Shown here one piece after another: positions 55,306 through 64,000 of a DNA stretch of 64,000 nt (position 1 is the first letter of the stretch; each line of letters starts with the position of its first letter). Source of the stretch: Eubacteriaceae bacterium ES3 (GTDB lineage: Bacteria; Bacillota; Clostridia; Eubacteriales; Eubacteriaceae). Both the position numbers and the translations under genes were made by a program. Where the stretch lies: positions 1,482,680-1,546,679 of the forward strand of contig CP130741.1 of NCBI GenBank assembly GCA_030586155.1, given 5' to 3'. The notes under the pieces are model-generated. The model was not told the DNA's origin and made no database searches. It saw only the letters and a list, made by a program, of their open reading frames with translations.

Positions 55306-56947
55306 CCTGAATTATTCATCCAGCAATGAGCAATCTTAAAATCGAGAAACAACATCTTTTTCAAGGATTAAATACACAGACGGTTGAATTTCAACCCAAA
55401 AAGGGTAGACGAATCCCGTAGATGTTATTTTCAAGATTTTAAGTTGCCAAAGATCATCAGTTACTGTTATTCCAGCTGCGGAAGTTGTCTGATATTTTCT
55501 AAAGTTTTATAAAATTCATCTTTGTAGGGACAACTGCTACATAGCTTGAAATAAATATAGCTTGCTGCTTTTACGATTTTCGAAGCAATTTTTAGCAGCT
55601 TTAAACGAATGGTATCGATCTGCATCTTTTTCATGCTCTTCGGCAGAACCAATCGTCTGAAACAATTAAACAGATTATAAGCCAACACATGCAGTTGCAG
55701 TCGGTTGGCATTGACTACTTTGGATTTACTTCCGGTAGAAGCGAAGCCAAATCCGGACTTGCTTTCTTTGATGAAATTCTCCATAGTGCCTCGGTTACGA
55801 TAGTATCTTAGGATTTCTTCAGGTTTCAAGTCCATATTGGTTACAATGAAGGAATGCTGAATGGTGAACTGATTGCAAGGTTTCTCCACTTTAACAACTA
55901 CCCTGCGCGGGTACTCCCACTTGCCTGCTTTGTAATAAAACTCATCATAGCGGACAATATACTGGGACATATCTTCTTTCATCGCTTCAAATATTTCATG
56001 ATCAAGATGTTTCGCTTTGTCATTTAAAACACTGTTCGCTTTTAAACGGATCGCATAAGACACACCATTGGTTTCGCATTGCTTGTACAAATAAACCCGC
56101 TGTCACCACGTAAATACAGCTCTATGTCGGGATACTCCGTGAAATATTCATCAAGTAGAGGTTGCATAAAATCAACAACCCCAGTGGAACTGTAGTCCGT
56201 TCCATCACGGAGATCTGCTTTCAGCAGATCACCGGTTAATCCGTCGTAACAAAGTAATGGATGATAACCATGTACCCTGTAATGATAGTTGAAACCTTCA
56301 CCTTCCTGTTTTCCATAGGTATTCAATAGGGTGGAGTCCAAATCCAGCAATACCTGTTTTGGACGTTTTATTTTATAAGCAGATGTCCGCATTGCTTTAA
56401 TGATGGCATCAAATTTTGGCAGCGTTTTATCATCCATCCGGTTCCAGAATCTTGACAGAGTCGGTTGAGAAGCCAGTGCTTTTTTACCCAGAATGTTTGT
56501 AAAGACAGGTTCATTTGTCAATTCATCAGCATCGTCATCTTCAAAGTAACCAGCAATGATCTGATATACCATTTGGCACAGGTTTTGATCATCCTTATGC
56601 TGACGACTGGTCTTCTCATCAGTTTTGAAGTTGCTGACATGTTTATGGAAACTGAATTTATGAGCAAATTCTTTGATCAGAATCAGTCCGGAATCAGAGG
56701 ATAAATCACCGCCATCGAAATTTATTTTGATTTTTTTATTGCTTTCTAACTGAAGTGCATCTAAACTAGACATATGAAGAGTTTCTCCTTTGTTTGGTTT
56801 TGGTTTGGTCACTTAAATTTTAACAAAGTTGGAGCTCTTTTTCTATTGTCTTAGCTTCACTTATTTAGTGAAAAGCAAAAATAATCAAAAACACTGTATC
56901 TATGCGGCACAATGTGCCGTTAATTGTATCTGGATGAATAATTCAGG
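55306..56947 (-). mobile_element. IS1380-family element
   Basis: The inverted ends CCTGAATTATTCATCCAG lie at 55306-55323 and 56930-56947. TTTAG is duplicated just outside both ends (55301-55305 and 56948-56952). The element is 1642 bases with one frameshifted transposase gene. Confidence 0.85.
55467..56812 (-). pseudogene. IS1380-family transposase, frameshifted
   Basis: The N-terminal part (56042-56812) holds the first DDE Asp region (LLDLDSTLLNTYGKQ) and reaches YLRGDSGF. The C-terminal part (55467-56090) continues in another frame from YKQCETNGVSYAIRLKAN through the Glu region (RNRGTMENFIKESKSGFGF). A small deletion at about 56090 has removed the residues between GDSGF and YKQC. Confidence 0.8.
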
Positions 56948-57022
56948 TTTAGTTATTTTATGGTTTCATTATATTAAATAAAAGTTTAATTTACGGATCT
57001 TTATGGATAGGCTACAATTAAT

Positions 57023-57211
57023 TGGACAATAAAATTATGGGCAGGTAAAATAAGAACAACAAAAAAAGGAGACCTGCCAAGATGACTAAAAGAGCACGTC
57101 GAACTTTTACCGATGAATTCAAGAGCCAGATGGTTCAATTGTATCTCAATGGAAAACCATGAACAGAAATTGTAAGAGAATATGCCTTAACCGCTTCATC
57201 ACTGGATAAAT
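57023..57211 (+). pseudogene. IS3-family OrfA fragment
   Basis: Behind AAAGGAG, ATG at 57082 begins MTKRARRTFTDEFKSQMVQL and YLNGKP, then TGA, then TEIVREYALTASSLDK. It is truncated at 57211 by an IS66 end. The TGA most likely replaced a Trp codon. Confidence 0.65.
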
Positions 57212-57516
57212 GTAAGCGTCAATTACAAACCACATACCAAACAAATATAAAAACTGATACAATTTTTTCAAACAATTAAAAGGAAGGATTGTATTTTTTA
57301 TGGAGAAAAGTGAAAATCGGATACTCTGGGAAGATCGGATCTAGACACAGCTGGCAAGTGGTCTGACGCAACGGCAATGGTGTAACGAGAATAATCTGGC
57401 CTTGAGCGCGTTCCGATACTGGAAACTGCGGATCGGCAAAGAAAATCGAAAGTCGTATGATTCAAAACTAAAACAGCCGGCTGTGGAAACAGTGGACTTT
57501 GCCGGAATTATTATTG
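57212..57516 (+). mobile_element. IS66 end fragment with dead tnpA
   Basis: It begins with the IS66 terminal GTAAGCGTCAATTACAAACC and holds a tnpA (ATG 57301, MEKSENRILWEDRI) broken by TAG at the codon that is AAG in the copy at 24562. It is cut at 57516 by an IS3 end fragment. Confidence 0.7.
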
Positions 57517-57687
57517 GAATTGTCAATAATAGTTAAGTCAAAACACGCAAGGAATTTTCCAATCCCCTATAAAATAGCCAGCCCTCATCGTCGGGAACAA
57601 TCATCACAACTTTAAATTCTATGCAGCGAGCGGGTGATTGTCGATAAAAAGCCCCCGATAAACCAGCGGTGGATACCCATTATTTGT
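57516..57687 (-). mobile_element. End fragment of the IS3-type element found at 60962
   Basis: From GGAATTGTCAATAATAG to GGATACCCATTATTTGT this matches the left end of the 60962 element and the tail of its orfB, with a few substitutions. The rest of the element is missing. Confidence 0.75.
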
Positions 57688-57742
57688 AATGTTTTTGGGG
57701 AGCTGATTTTCGATATGTTATTAGTGTCAAATATATTAACAG

Positions 57743-57783
57743 CTCAACTTCCCCAGCTTAGTTTTTCAGCTGGGAAAGTTGAG
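57743..57783. repeat. Long imperfect hairpin
   Basis: CTCAACTTCCCCAGCT (57743-57758) and AGCTGGGAAAGTTGAG (57768-57783) form a 16-bp stem with one mismatch around a 9-base loop. It has no T-run, so it is not a typical terminator. Origin unknown. Confidence 0.55.
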
Positions 57784-57825
57784 TCAACAACTATAAATGC
57801 TCATAGAAACATCAAATTTGAATTT

Positions 57826-58265
57826 TTAAATAGATTTTTTAAACGTATTACGATATCTTTGATCGTGATATTCTGATTTAATTATTGCAGAAGCAGTGTG
57901 ACGGTAGTAAACTGGATAATCGTCAGGATCATCAGGTTTTCTAAAAGTGAAATCATAAATTTCTTTGGATAAACTAAAATCCTCAAAAAGAGTACGAGCG
58001 AGAAGAAAAACACGGTCTCCTTCAACATCCTGATAACCATGTTTTCCAAAGTTCCATTCAAAATTTTGATATTGGTTAGTGGTATCTGAATTCAGCCCGC
58101 CACCCGCACTAAAAAAAAACACAACTTCATAACCATTTTCATCACTGCAAATATGATTAAATATTTATCTGACCAATTCTGGTCTGATTTCATTAATCTT
58201 TTCATACTTCCTTAACAAGCTTTTTAGCTCAACAACCCAATAATTTTTCAAAGAATCGGATGTTT
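57826..58265 (-). pseudogene. Unrecognised gene remnant
   Basis: A continuous minus-strand frame reads NYWVVELKSLLRKYEKINEI and RPELVR, then TAA, then IFNHICSDENGYEVVFFFSA. It ends with a charged Tyr-rich tail (KPDDPDDYPVYYRHTASAII). Only the last 98 codons form an open frame. No start codon is seen upstream. The family was not recognised. Confidence 0.45.
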
Positions 58266-58284
58266 ATTTGTTTTGATATCCGTA

Positions 58285-58545
58285 TAGTATATTTCTCTTG
58301 GAATAGGTGAATATACTGGCTAAAATATCCCCGGTGGGAAATCTCGTCCGGAATACTCAGAAAAGGTAGTTTTCTTAAATTATTTTCACCAGGTTTATTA
58401 GAATATCAATTTTCTGGTAATGTAGAACCCACGTTGCATTTTCCCTTGAAAGGTTTTACACTGTGAGTATTTCATAACATTCTCATCAGTCAGATGTAAA
58501 AAGTAATGCTGAATACTGCAAATGATTCTACCTTAAAGGGAAATT
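58285..58545 (-). pseudogene. Decayed C-terminal copy of a large serine recombinase
   Basis: Blocks TTTCTCTTGG, TTTTCCCTTGAAAGGTTTTA and CAAATGATTCTACC match, in order, the serine recombinase C-terminal region at 60742-60945. The reading frame is destroyed. 58546-58830 holds nothing I recognise. Confidence 0.55.
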
Positions 58546-58830
58546 CCTAGCTTAAGCGGGAATGGCTAAACCGCTTTAAAATCTCTGATGCCTAACTGCT
58601 TATATTTGAATATATTAAATCGTTTTAACAAGAAAGTGATTCGCAGTCATTACGATTTTTGGCACCCAATGATTTCGAAAAAATATATGCAATTAGCTGG
58701 TTAATGATGAGGAAAGACTTCTCATTATAAGTTCTACTAAATCGCGACAGCAGACCGTTTATTAATTTTTTGATAGATGAATGTATTAAATTTTAATCTA
58801 GCAGTCATTTTATAAAAAAATGAAATTCTA

Positions 58831-58859
58831 TTGACAAAAGTCTGCTACATTGATAATAT
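58831..58859 (+). promoter_or_regulatory. Promoter of the AAA+ gene
   Basis: TTGACA (58831-58836) and TAATAT (58854-58859) are separated by 17 bases, a near-consensus sigma-A promoter about 120 bases before the AAA+ gene ATG. Confidence 0.7.
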
Positions 58860-58884
58860 TAAGAAATATAATTATTTTAAATTT

Positions 58885-58955
58885 AAGACTAGTGAATTAA
58901 TAAATAACTTGCTCCTAGGAGCAGTCTGTTTTTTATTGATTTCTAGTCTTTTTTA
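58885..58955 (+). terminator. Nested hairpin leader with two T-runs
   Basis: An inner hairpin around GCTCCTAGGAGC (58911-58922) is followed by CTGTTTTTT. It lies inside an outer pair AAGACTAG (58885-58892) and CTAGTCTT (58943-58950) that is followed by TTTTATTT. Both lie between the promoter and the RBS of the AAA+ gene, so this is a probable attenuator leader. Confidence 0.6.
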
Positions 58956-58980
58956 TTTATTTTAACGGAGGTTAAGCATT

Positions 58981-60345
58981 ATGAAAATTGTAAAAAAACT
59001 TATTCTTAAATCCTATATCATAATTGTTAAATATTGTTTACCTTATCGAACTAATCTATCGAAAAGTTTGAGGAATAAGAAAAGTAGTAATAAAATAAAT
59101 AATGAAATTTTGAACGATACGGATGATCCATTCAATTTGTCATTTTTGGACGATTTTGATGATGACGAAAAACATCAAAATGAATTTTCACATTTAACAG
59201 ATATACCAGAATCTGAAGTAATGCTTCATCTTGAAGATTTGAACCTTTCGAATGATTTGATATCTTATCTCAATGAACAAGAAATTTTTAGAATTGACCA
59301 TTTATCTAAGCTTAATAAAGATTTTTTTAGTTCGTTAATCTATAATTTAGGCGATGAAGCTGTAAGACAACTGTTTGATATTATCGCCATCCATGAAATT
59401 GATATACCTAATCTGAATCAGATATATTTACAGATACAAAATGATATGTACCCTAATGGAATGAAATCAATTGATGAGATGATTGGAATAGCGGCTGTAA
59501 AAGAACAAATGAAGAATTTCACAGCTCATTGTAGTATTCAGAAACTAAAAAATGAATTTTATGGTCGAGAAAAAATTCTAATACCAAACATGATTTTTTA
59601 TGGTAATCCTGGTACTGGTAAAACAACGGCAGCTAAATTAGTAGCTAAAAAATTCAAAGAATTGGGACTTTTGCCCAGAGGACATCTTGTAAGTGTTACT
59701 CGCTCAGACTTAGTCGCTGAATATACTGGACAAAGTGCCCAAAAGACGACTTCCGTATTTAAGTCTGCTATTGGAGGTGTTCTTTTTATTGACGAGGCCT
59801 ATTCTCTTTTTCATCAACTAAATCATAATCATTATGGTGATGTTTTTTCGTTAGAAGTCATTGATACTCTTACCGGGTTGATAACTGTAAATGCTGGACG
59901 CATTTGTGTAATTTTGGCTGGGTATGAAGAAGAAATGACCTTCATGCTAGAAAAAGCTAATCCGGGACTGAAAGAACGCTTTCCATTTAAATTCTATTTT
60001 GAAGATTATACCGTAGTAGAACTAGTTGAAATTTTCAAACTGCAAGCTAAAAAAAATAACCTTTGTATTGAACATCAGTGTTTCCCTCTTCTTACAGATA
60101 TCTTCAAAAAGCTGTCAAAAAACAAGAAAATGCAGTTTGCAAACGGACGTCTTGTTGAAAATCTGCTTCAAGAAGTTACGCTATATCAGGAACGACGACT
60201 ATTTGATATGCAACAAAATGGTCTGGAATTGACTAACTCTGAATTGATGACTCTTAGAGTTGACGATTTCATTCGATATACAGAAACTTTGGAGCATCGG
60301 TCTGTTCGGGATATAAAAACTCCTATGGGCTTTGCAGTAAGATAA
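58981..60345 (+). CDS. AAA+ ATPase, CbbX/SpoVK-like
   Basis: The 454-residue protein has a basic, partly hydrophobic start (LILKSYIIIVKYCLPYR), an acidic linker and a small helical domain (residues about 75-125). The AAA+ core follows: Walker A FYGNPGTGKTTAAK, pore loop AEYTGQSAQKT, Walker B GVLFIDEAYSLF, sensor 1 ILAGYEEEM and Arg finger GLKERFPF. This subgroup remodels protein assemblies (Rubisco activase CbbX, SpoVK). It is a single gene with its own promoter and attenuator-like leader behind GGAGG. Its client is unknown. Confidence 0.82.
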   Translation: MKIVKKLILKSYIIIVKYCLPYRTNLSKSLRNKKSSNKINNEILNDTDDPFNLSFLDDFDDDEKHQNEFSHLTDIPESEVMLHLEDLNLSNDLISYLNEQEIFRIDHLSKLNKDFFSSLIYNLGDEAVRQLFDIIAIHEIDIPNLNQIYLQIQNDMYPNGMKSIDEMIGIAAVKEQMKNFTAHCSIQKLKNEFYGREKILIPNMIFYGNPGTGKTTAAKLVAKKFKELGLLPRGHLVSVTRSDLVAEYTGQSAQKTTSVFKSAIGGVLFIDEAYSLFHQLNHNHYGDVFSLEVIDTLTGLITVNAGRICVILAGYEEEMTFMLEKANPGLKERFPFKFYFEDYTVVELVEIFKLQAKKNNLCIEHQCFPLLTDIFKKLSKNKKMQFANGRLVENLLQEVTLYQERRLFDMQQNGLELTNSELMTLRVDDFIRYTETLEHRSVRDIKTPMGFAVR

Positions 60346-61059
60346 TGTAGTTTGTATAGAAGATTATTCTGTATATTTTCATCTGCTTTTATGGCTATTA
60401 TAATAGTTTTTTTACTACAATTGTACAAAAGCGCCAGTATTAATGCTTGAATATACCGGCAAAATAATTTTTCACCCCCTCACCCCACACAAAAAAATCA
60501 CATCAACCTCACCGTTTCTACCAACGTAGATGTGGTCCAATGTCTGTCTGACGAGTTCCGTCTTGATTTCATCAATCTTGCCATACTCCGACATCAAATG
60601 CTTTATCTCCCCTGCCCGATAATCTTTCAACGCATCATCACTTGGTTTGATTTCTTCTGGATGGTCCACCCGGTGATTCCAGGCGTTTATGAACAACTTC
60701 TCGATAAAATCTGCTTTAACTTTGATATCGGTACAATACATTTCTCTTGGTACAGGCGTTTTCCTTAATCTAATATTTCTAGGAGTGTTGACCCGGGGCT
60801 TAGGTGATGGTGGCGTGTATTCCATACCTTCAATCAACGTCCCCTTTTTCCCTTGAAAGGTTTTACACCGCCAGTATTTCTTACCTTCATTATCAGTCAG
60901 TATCATAAAGGTACTGCCGCAGGTTCCACAAATGATTCTGCCGGCAAATGGAAATTGGAATTGTCAATAATAGTTCAGTCAAAACCTGCAAGGAATTATC
61001 CGAGTCCCTATGGGATAACCAGCCCTCATCGTCGGGAACAGCCTTCACAATTTTAAATG

Positions 61060-61935
61060 CTATGCAGCGAGCTGTTGATTGTCGATAAAAAGCCCCCGAT
61101 AAACCAGCGGTGGATACCCATTATTTGTGCTGTAAATTCGTCGTCGATTATAATAATGGATATAGCGGTAAACAACCGTTTTGACTTCAACCATGGGCAT
61201 ACTTTTGGTATTAATTTTATAGAGCTTCTCTTTTTTCAGCGTTGCGAAAAAACTTTCCATCCGGGCATTATCATAACAACGCCCGGTGCCACTCATACTC
61301 TGGATGGCATTTGCTTTTTTCAATACATTTCGAAAGCGTTGGCTGTTAAACTGCGTGCCTCGATCGGAATGAAGGATCATTCCTTCGGCACCATCATCTC
61401 TGCAGGCCTTCTGAAACGCTTCAACACAAAGGTCTGCCCGCATGTTGTCATCCATCCTGAAGCCCCGGATACTGCCGTCATAACAATCAAAAATGGGTGC
61501 CAGATAAAGTTTTCCATCTTTACAGGGGATTTCCGTGATATCCGTAAGCCATTTTTGATTCGGCGCTTCCGCTGTGAAATCCTGTTTGATGAGGTTTTCA
61601 GACTTTTGCGCTTCGGCATCGGCTTTCGTGATCCCATTGGGTTTACGCTTCATGCAGATCATCAGATTATTTTCTTTACAGATCCGGTAGATCGTCCTTA
61701 AACTCCCATGATAGTCCCGATTTAATCGAAGATAATCATAAATACGTCGAACACCATAATTGGCGTTTTCTTCGTCTTCCTGAATTAATTCATAGATTTG
61801 CGCCAAAAGATTCGCATGCTTATCTGGTTTACTATTTGATCGCAGAAATTTATAGTAACCTGATTCGCTGACACCAAGCGTACGACAGAGCAGGGCAACC
61901 GGCCAACGGTCCCGGCGGTCGGTAATATATGACAT
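61060..61935 (-). CDS. IS3-family transposase OrfB
   Basis: The 291-residue DDE integrase has an HTH_21-like start (NYGVRRIYDYLRLNRDY) and the catalytic residues in KWLTDITEIP, ILHSDRGTQFNS and ARMESFFATLKKEKL. It is expressed with OrfA through a -1 slip at the T-run near 61965 (GGTTTTTTTGTC), which joins LGFF to CQAPKEIAKQQRM. Confidence 0.85.
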   Translation of the reverse strand: MSYITDRRDRWPVALLCRTLGVSESGYYKFLRSNSKPDKHANLLAQIYELIQEDEENANYGVRRIYDYLRLNRDYHGSLRTIYRICKENNLMICMKRKPNGITKADAEAQKSENLIKQDFTAEAPNQKWLTDITEIPCKDGKLYLAPIFDCYDGSIRGFRMDDNMRADLCVEAFQKACRDDGAEGMILHSDRGTQFNSQRFRNVLKKANAIQSMSGTGRCYDNARMESFFATLKKEKLYKINTKSMPMVEVKTVVYRYIHYYNRRRIYSTNNGYPPLVYRGLFIDNQQLAA

Positions 61936-61949
61936 CCGCTGCTGTTTTG

Positions 61950-62237
61950 CTATTTCTTTCGGCGCTTGACAAAAAAACCAAGCGCATCCTGAAGAATCTC
62001 AATCTCTTCTTTTGCTTCCCGTAGCTCTTTTTCGAGCTGCTTTAAACGATTGGGATCTGTTGGAGGGATATTCCCTGGATCATCACAAAAACCAACCTTT
62101 CCACTTTTAGCTTTGCTGATCCATGTGTATAATGTATCGATTTTTATACCTAATCGCTCTGCTGCCGCTTTGTTGCCAATCTCATTTGCCAGTTTCAACG
62201 CTTCATAGCGTTCTTCAGCACTATATATTTTTTTCAT
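61950..62237 (-). CDS. IS3-family OrfA
   Basis: The 95-residue protein has a helix-turn-helix (ANEIGNKAAAERLGIKIDTL) and a leucine-zipper tail (LEKELREAKEEIEILQDALG). Its end overlaps the frameshift site for OrfB. The RBS region AAAAAGGACTG precedes the ATG. Confidence 0.85.
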   Translation of the reverse strand: MKKIYSAEERYEALKLANEIGNKAAAERLGIKIDTLYTWISKAKSGKVGFCDDPGNIPPTDPNRLKQLEKELREAKEEIEILQDALGFFVKRRKK

Positions 62238-63262
62238 TATTAGTCAGTCCTTTTTATTTCTATTTTACCTCATTTCCTTGCAATTTGGGACTGCACTTTT
62301 ATGATAACACTCCAAATCGATCACTCTCGTTGTGGTATCGACCATTTGTGATATGATGATCCTGGCAGTATTGTTCCTGCCGTACAAATTCTAGCTGGAC
62401 TAGGTCCCAGATTGGCTTTTCAATGATCGCTGGATGGGTATCTTCAACGTAAGGTTTTGGTAATTCGCCTTGATTCTTGGCTCGTTTCTTGGTCAAACAG
62501 CAAGTATTGTATGTTTTTTGAAACTGAGTGTCGCCTTTATACTTCTCATTGACCAATACTTTTTTAACATGACTGGGACACCAGCCCTTTCCACCATAAG
62601 CCATCGGGACCTTTTCTTCGGTTAGTCTTTTTGCGATTTGATAACAGCCATAGCCATCCAGAAATTCCTGATAAATGCGCCAGACAATGACCGCCTGTTC
62701 TTGATTAATGACCAGATTACCGTCTTCATCTTTGTCGTAACCCAGAAACTTTCCACTGGGAATACTTTTAATATTGCCCCGCTCATACTGCTTATGAATC
62801 CCCCACTTCACATTGTCCGATTGCGTCTGGCTTTCATTTTGAGCAACCGCTAAAATCAAAGTCAGTAATACCTCACCTTCACTTTGGCTAGTGTGAATAT
62901 TTTCTTTTTCAAAATACACATCAATCCCCAACTCACTCAGTTCCCGGATGCTGTTAAGACAGTCCAGAGTATTTCGTCCAAACCGGGAAACCGACTTAGT
63001 AATAATCATTTCGAACTTGTGCTCCCTGGCATCTGCCATCATTTGGTTGAAGGCTTCTCTTTTCTTAAGACTGGTGCCCGAGATGCCTTCATCTGCATAA
63101 ATCCCTGAAAAGATATAATCCTCATTTTCCTGCAGCAGTCGATTATAATAATCAACCTGAGCTGCATAACTGGTGGCCTGTTCATTGCTTCCGCTGGAAA
63201 CCCGACAATAAGCGGCGACGTGAAGCTTCTTTTGTTCTCCATCTGCACAAGATTCAACTTCT

Positions 63263-64000
63263 TCATTTCTCTTTGTTGATGGGTCTAAGCGAAAAATCTT
63301 TCTTGGTTTTTGGGTGATGGTTTTTTCCATGAGACTGCTCCTCTACAATTATTTGCATTTCAGTATTTAATAAATTCTGGTCTTCCAAAAGTTCTATTAG
63401 AATCTTCTCCTTTGGCCGAACGCCTTTACATACGGATTTTCCTTGTTGTAAATAGGTTTTACAAATCCAAAAGATTTGTTTATCATAACCCGTGACGCGT
63501 ATCAAAGTCTGGTGACAATAAGGGCATATGAACCTACCTGTAAATGGATAGGTCTTTTTTGATCGAGTTTTTCTTAATTCCTGCGCTTTTAGCCAGTCTG
63601 CCTGGTCGATGATGGGCGGAAAACAATCATGTACATAATATTTATTTTGCTGTCCTTTATTTCGCAGCTGTCTGCCTTTTTCGTCAACAAATGATTTTTG
63701 TAAAAGACAATCCCCCATATACTTTTCATTCGAAATCACTCGAAGGATTCTTTCTGAAGTCCAAACTCGTTTATATTCAATCGGTACTTTTTCTTCATTA
63801 AAATCTGTTGCAATCTGATAACCTGAAATTCCCGACAGATACCTTTTGAAAATCAATCTGACAATATCAGCTTCATTTTCTTGTATAACTGGATTTCTAT
63901 TTTTATCGGTCGTGTAGCCAAAAACACGGTCCGGATTATGTAACGTTTTTCCAGCCTGGTAGTTCTTTTGAATGGACCACTTGATATTCTGGCTTACCGA
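63263..64000 (-). CDS. Large serine recombinase 2, C-terminal part (cut by window edge)
   Basis: The frame is open from the window edge: SVSQNIKWSIQKNYQAGKTL, then the recombinase domain (GYQIATDFNEEKVPIEYKRV, NEKYMGDCLLQKSFVD), a zinc ribbon (CPYCHQTL, then a further Cys pair) and a short tail. The catalytic Ser domain lies beyond 64000. It is the upstream partner of recombinase 1, and tandem serine recombinases of this kind often act as an island excision/integration module. Confidence 0.8.
   Translation of the reverse strand, partial: SVSQNIKWSIQKNYQAGKTLHNPDRVFGYTTDKNRNPVIQENEADIVRLIFKRYLSGISGYQIATDFNEEKVPIEYKRVWTSERILRVISNEKYMGDCLLQKSFVDEKGRQLRNKGQQNKYYVHDCFPPIIDQADWLKAQELRKTRSKKTYPFTGRFICPYCHQTLIRVTGYDKQIFWICKTYLQQGKSVCKGVRPKEKILIELLEDQNLLNTEMQIIVEEQSHGKNHHPKTKKDFSLRPINKEK

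Larger units (their letters stand above)
60962..62308 (-). mobile_element. IS3-family element inside serine recombinase 1
   Basis: The ends are related (TGTCAATAATAGTTCAGTC at the left and, complemented, TGTTATCATAAAAGTGCAGTC at the right, both leading to TGCAAGGAA). The element is about 1347 bases and carries intact orfA and orfB. A fragment of another copy is at 57516. The exact end positions are uncertain by a few bases. Confidence 0.75.
60472..63330 (-). pseudogene. Large serine recombinase 1, split by an IS3-family element
   Basis: The N-terminal part (from ATG 63330 to about 62309) has the resolvase domain with catalytic Ser in AAYCRVSSGSNEQATSY, ADEGISGTSLKKREAF and SRFGRNTLD, then the recombinase domain to NESDRFG. 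After the IS, the frame continues FPFAGRIICGTCGSTFMI with a zinc ribbon and the C-terminal VRQTLDHIYVGRNGEV (60472-60960). Such enzymes mobilise genomic islands. Its start overlaps the second recombinase gene by about 68 bases. Confidence 0.8.

Noticed and set aside
1-64000. CRISPR arrays, tRNA and rRNA genes
   Set aside because: No regularly spaced repeats, no cloverleaf-like tRNA and no rRNA-like sequence were seen on reading; repeats found are insertion-sequence ends or isolated hairpins.

Overview
The window reads as DNA from a low-G+C anaerobic Firmicute of the Clostridia, most like an acetogen of the Acetobacterium/Eubacterium type. The grounds are a ferredoxin-linked 2-oxoacid oxidoreductase, an RseC-like protein, a corrinoid-type (UroD-fold) methyltransferase relic beside a PucR regulator, a selenoprotein-O family protein and clostridial insertion sequences. 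The organism call is inference; no rRNA or tRNA gene was seen.

Left part (1-17.2 kb) is ordinary chromosome: a MalT/LuxR-type ATPase regulator cut by the window edge, a secreted beta-propeller/Ig-like/FIMAH-like protein, a korAB-type oxidoreductase operon, an RseC-like membrane protein, a DJ-1/PfpI protein, a P-type cation ATPase behind a well-formed yybP-ykoY (manganese) riboswitch with its own terminator, SelO, a PucR regulator, then a strip of decaying genes (amber-interrupted UroD-family gene, amber-interrupted EamA-like transporter, C-terminal stub of a Y-family polymerase before a YolD-like gene).

From 17.2 to 26.2 kb the DNA is nested mobile elements: an IS66 remnant whose tnpC is split by a complete Recombinase-In-Trio (RIT) element, a second apparently complete IS66, and an ISL3-type relic.

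The centre (26.4-54.2 kb, all minus strand) is the most interesting part: one long gene train that looks like a NTP-dependent conflict/defence island. In transcription order it holds a broken XRE regulator, a membrane-anchored zinc-ribbon GTPase, a GrpE-like factor, a DnaK-like Hsp70, an NBD-only Hsp70 with degraded phosphate loops, a 70-residue protein, an Hsp70-vWA fusion, a large J-like/zinc-ribbon/Fn3-like protein, a second zinc-ribbon GTPase, a GAP1-like 909-residue protein, three small acidic paralogues (two broken), a 1156-residue HerA/FtsK-type ATPase, a DNA/RNA non-specific endonuclease, a YezG-like immunity protein, a transglutaminase-like protein and a broken YccF gene. It therefore carries a private J/GrpE/Hsp70 set, two GTPases with a putative partner, a DNA/protein pump and a toxin-immunity pair. 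Two near-identical IS110 copies sit in its ribosome-binding sites, and IS3 and IS5 copies are nested inside.

The right end (54.2-64 kb) is a graveyard: a truncated methyltransferase, a small Cys-containing peptide gene, an IS1380 with frameshifted transposase, IS3 and IS66 fragments, an AAA+ (CbbX/SpoVK-like) gene with its own promoter and nested hairpin leader, and tandem large serine recombinases, one split by an IS3-family element. The serine recombinases and RIT trio suggest that 17-64 kb is an acquired island.
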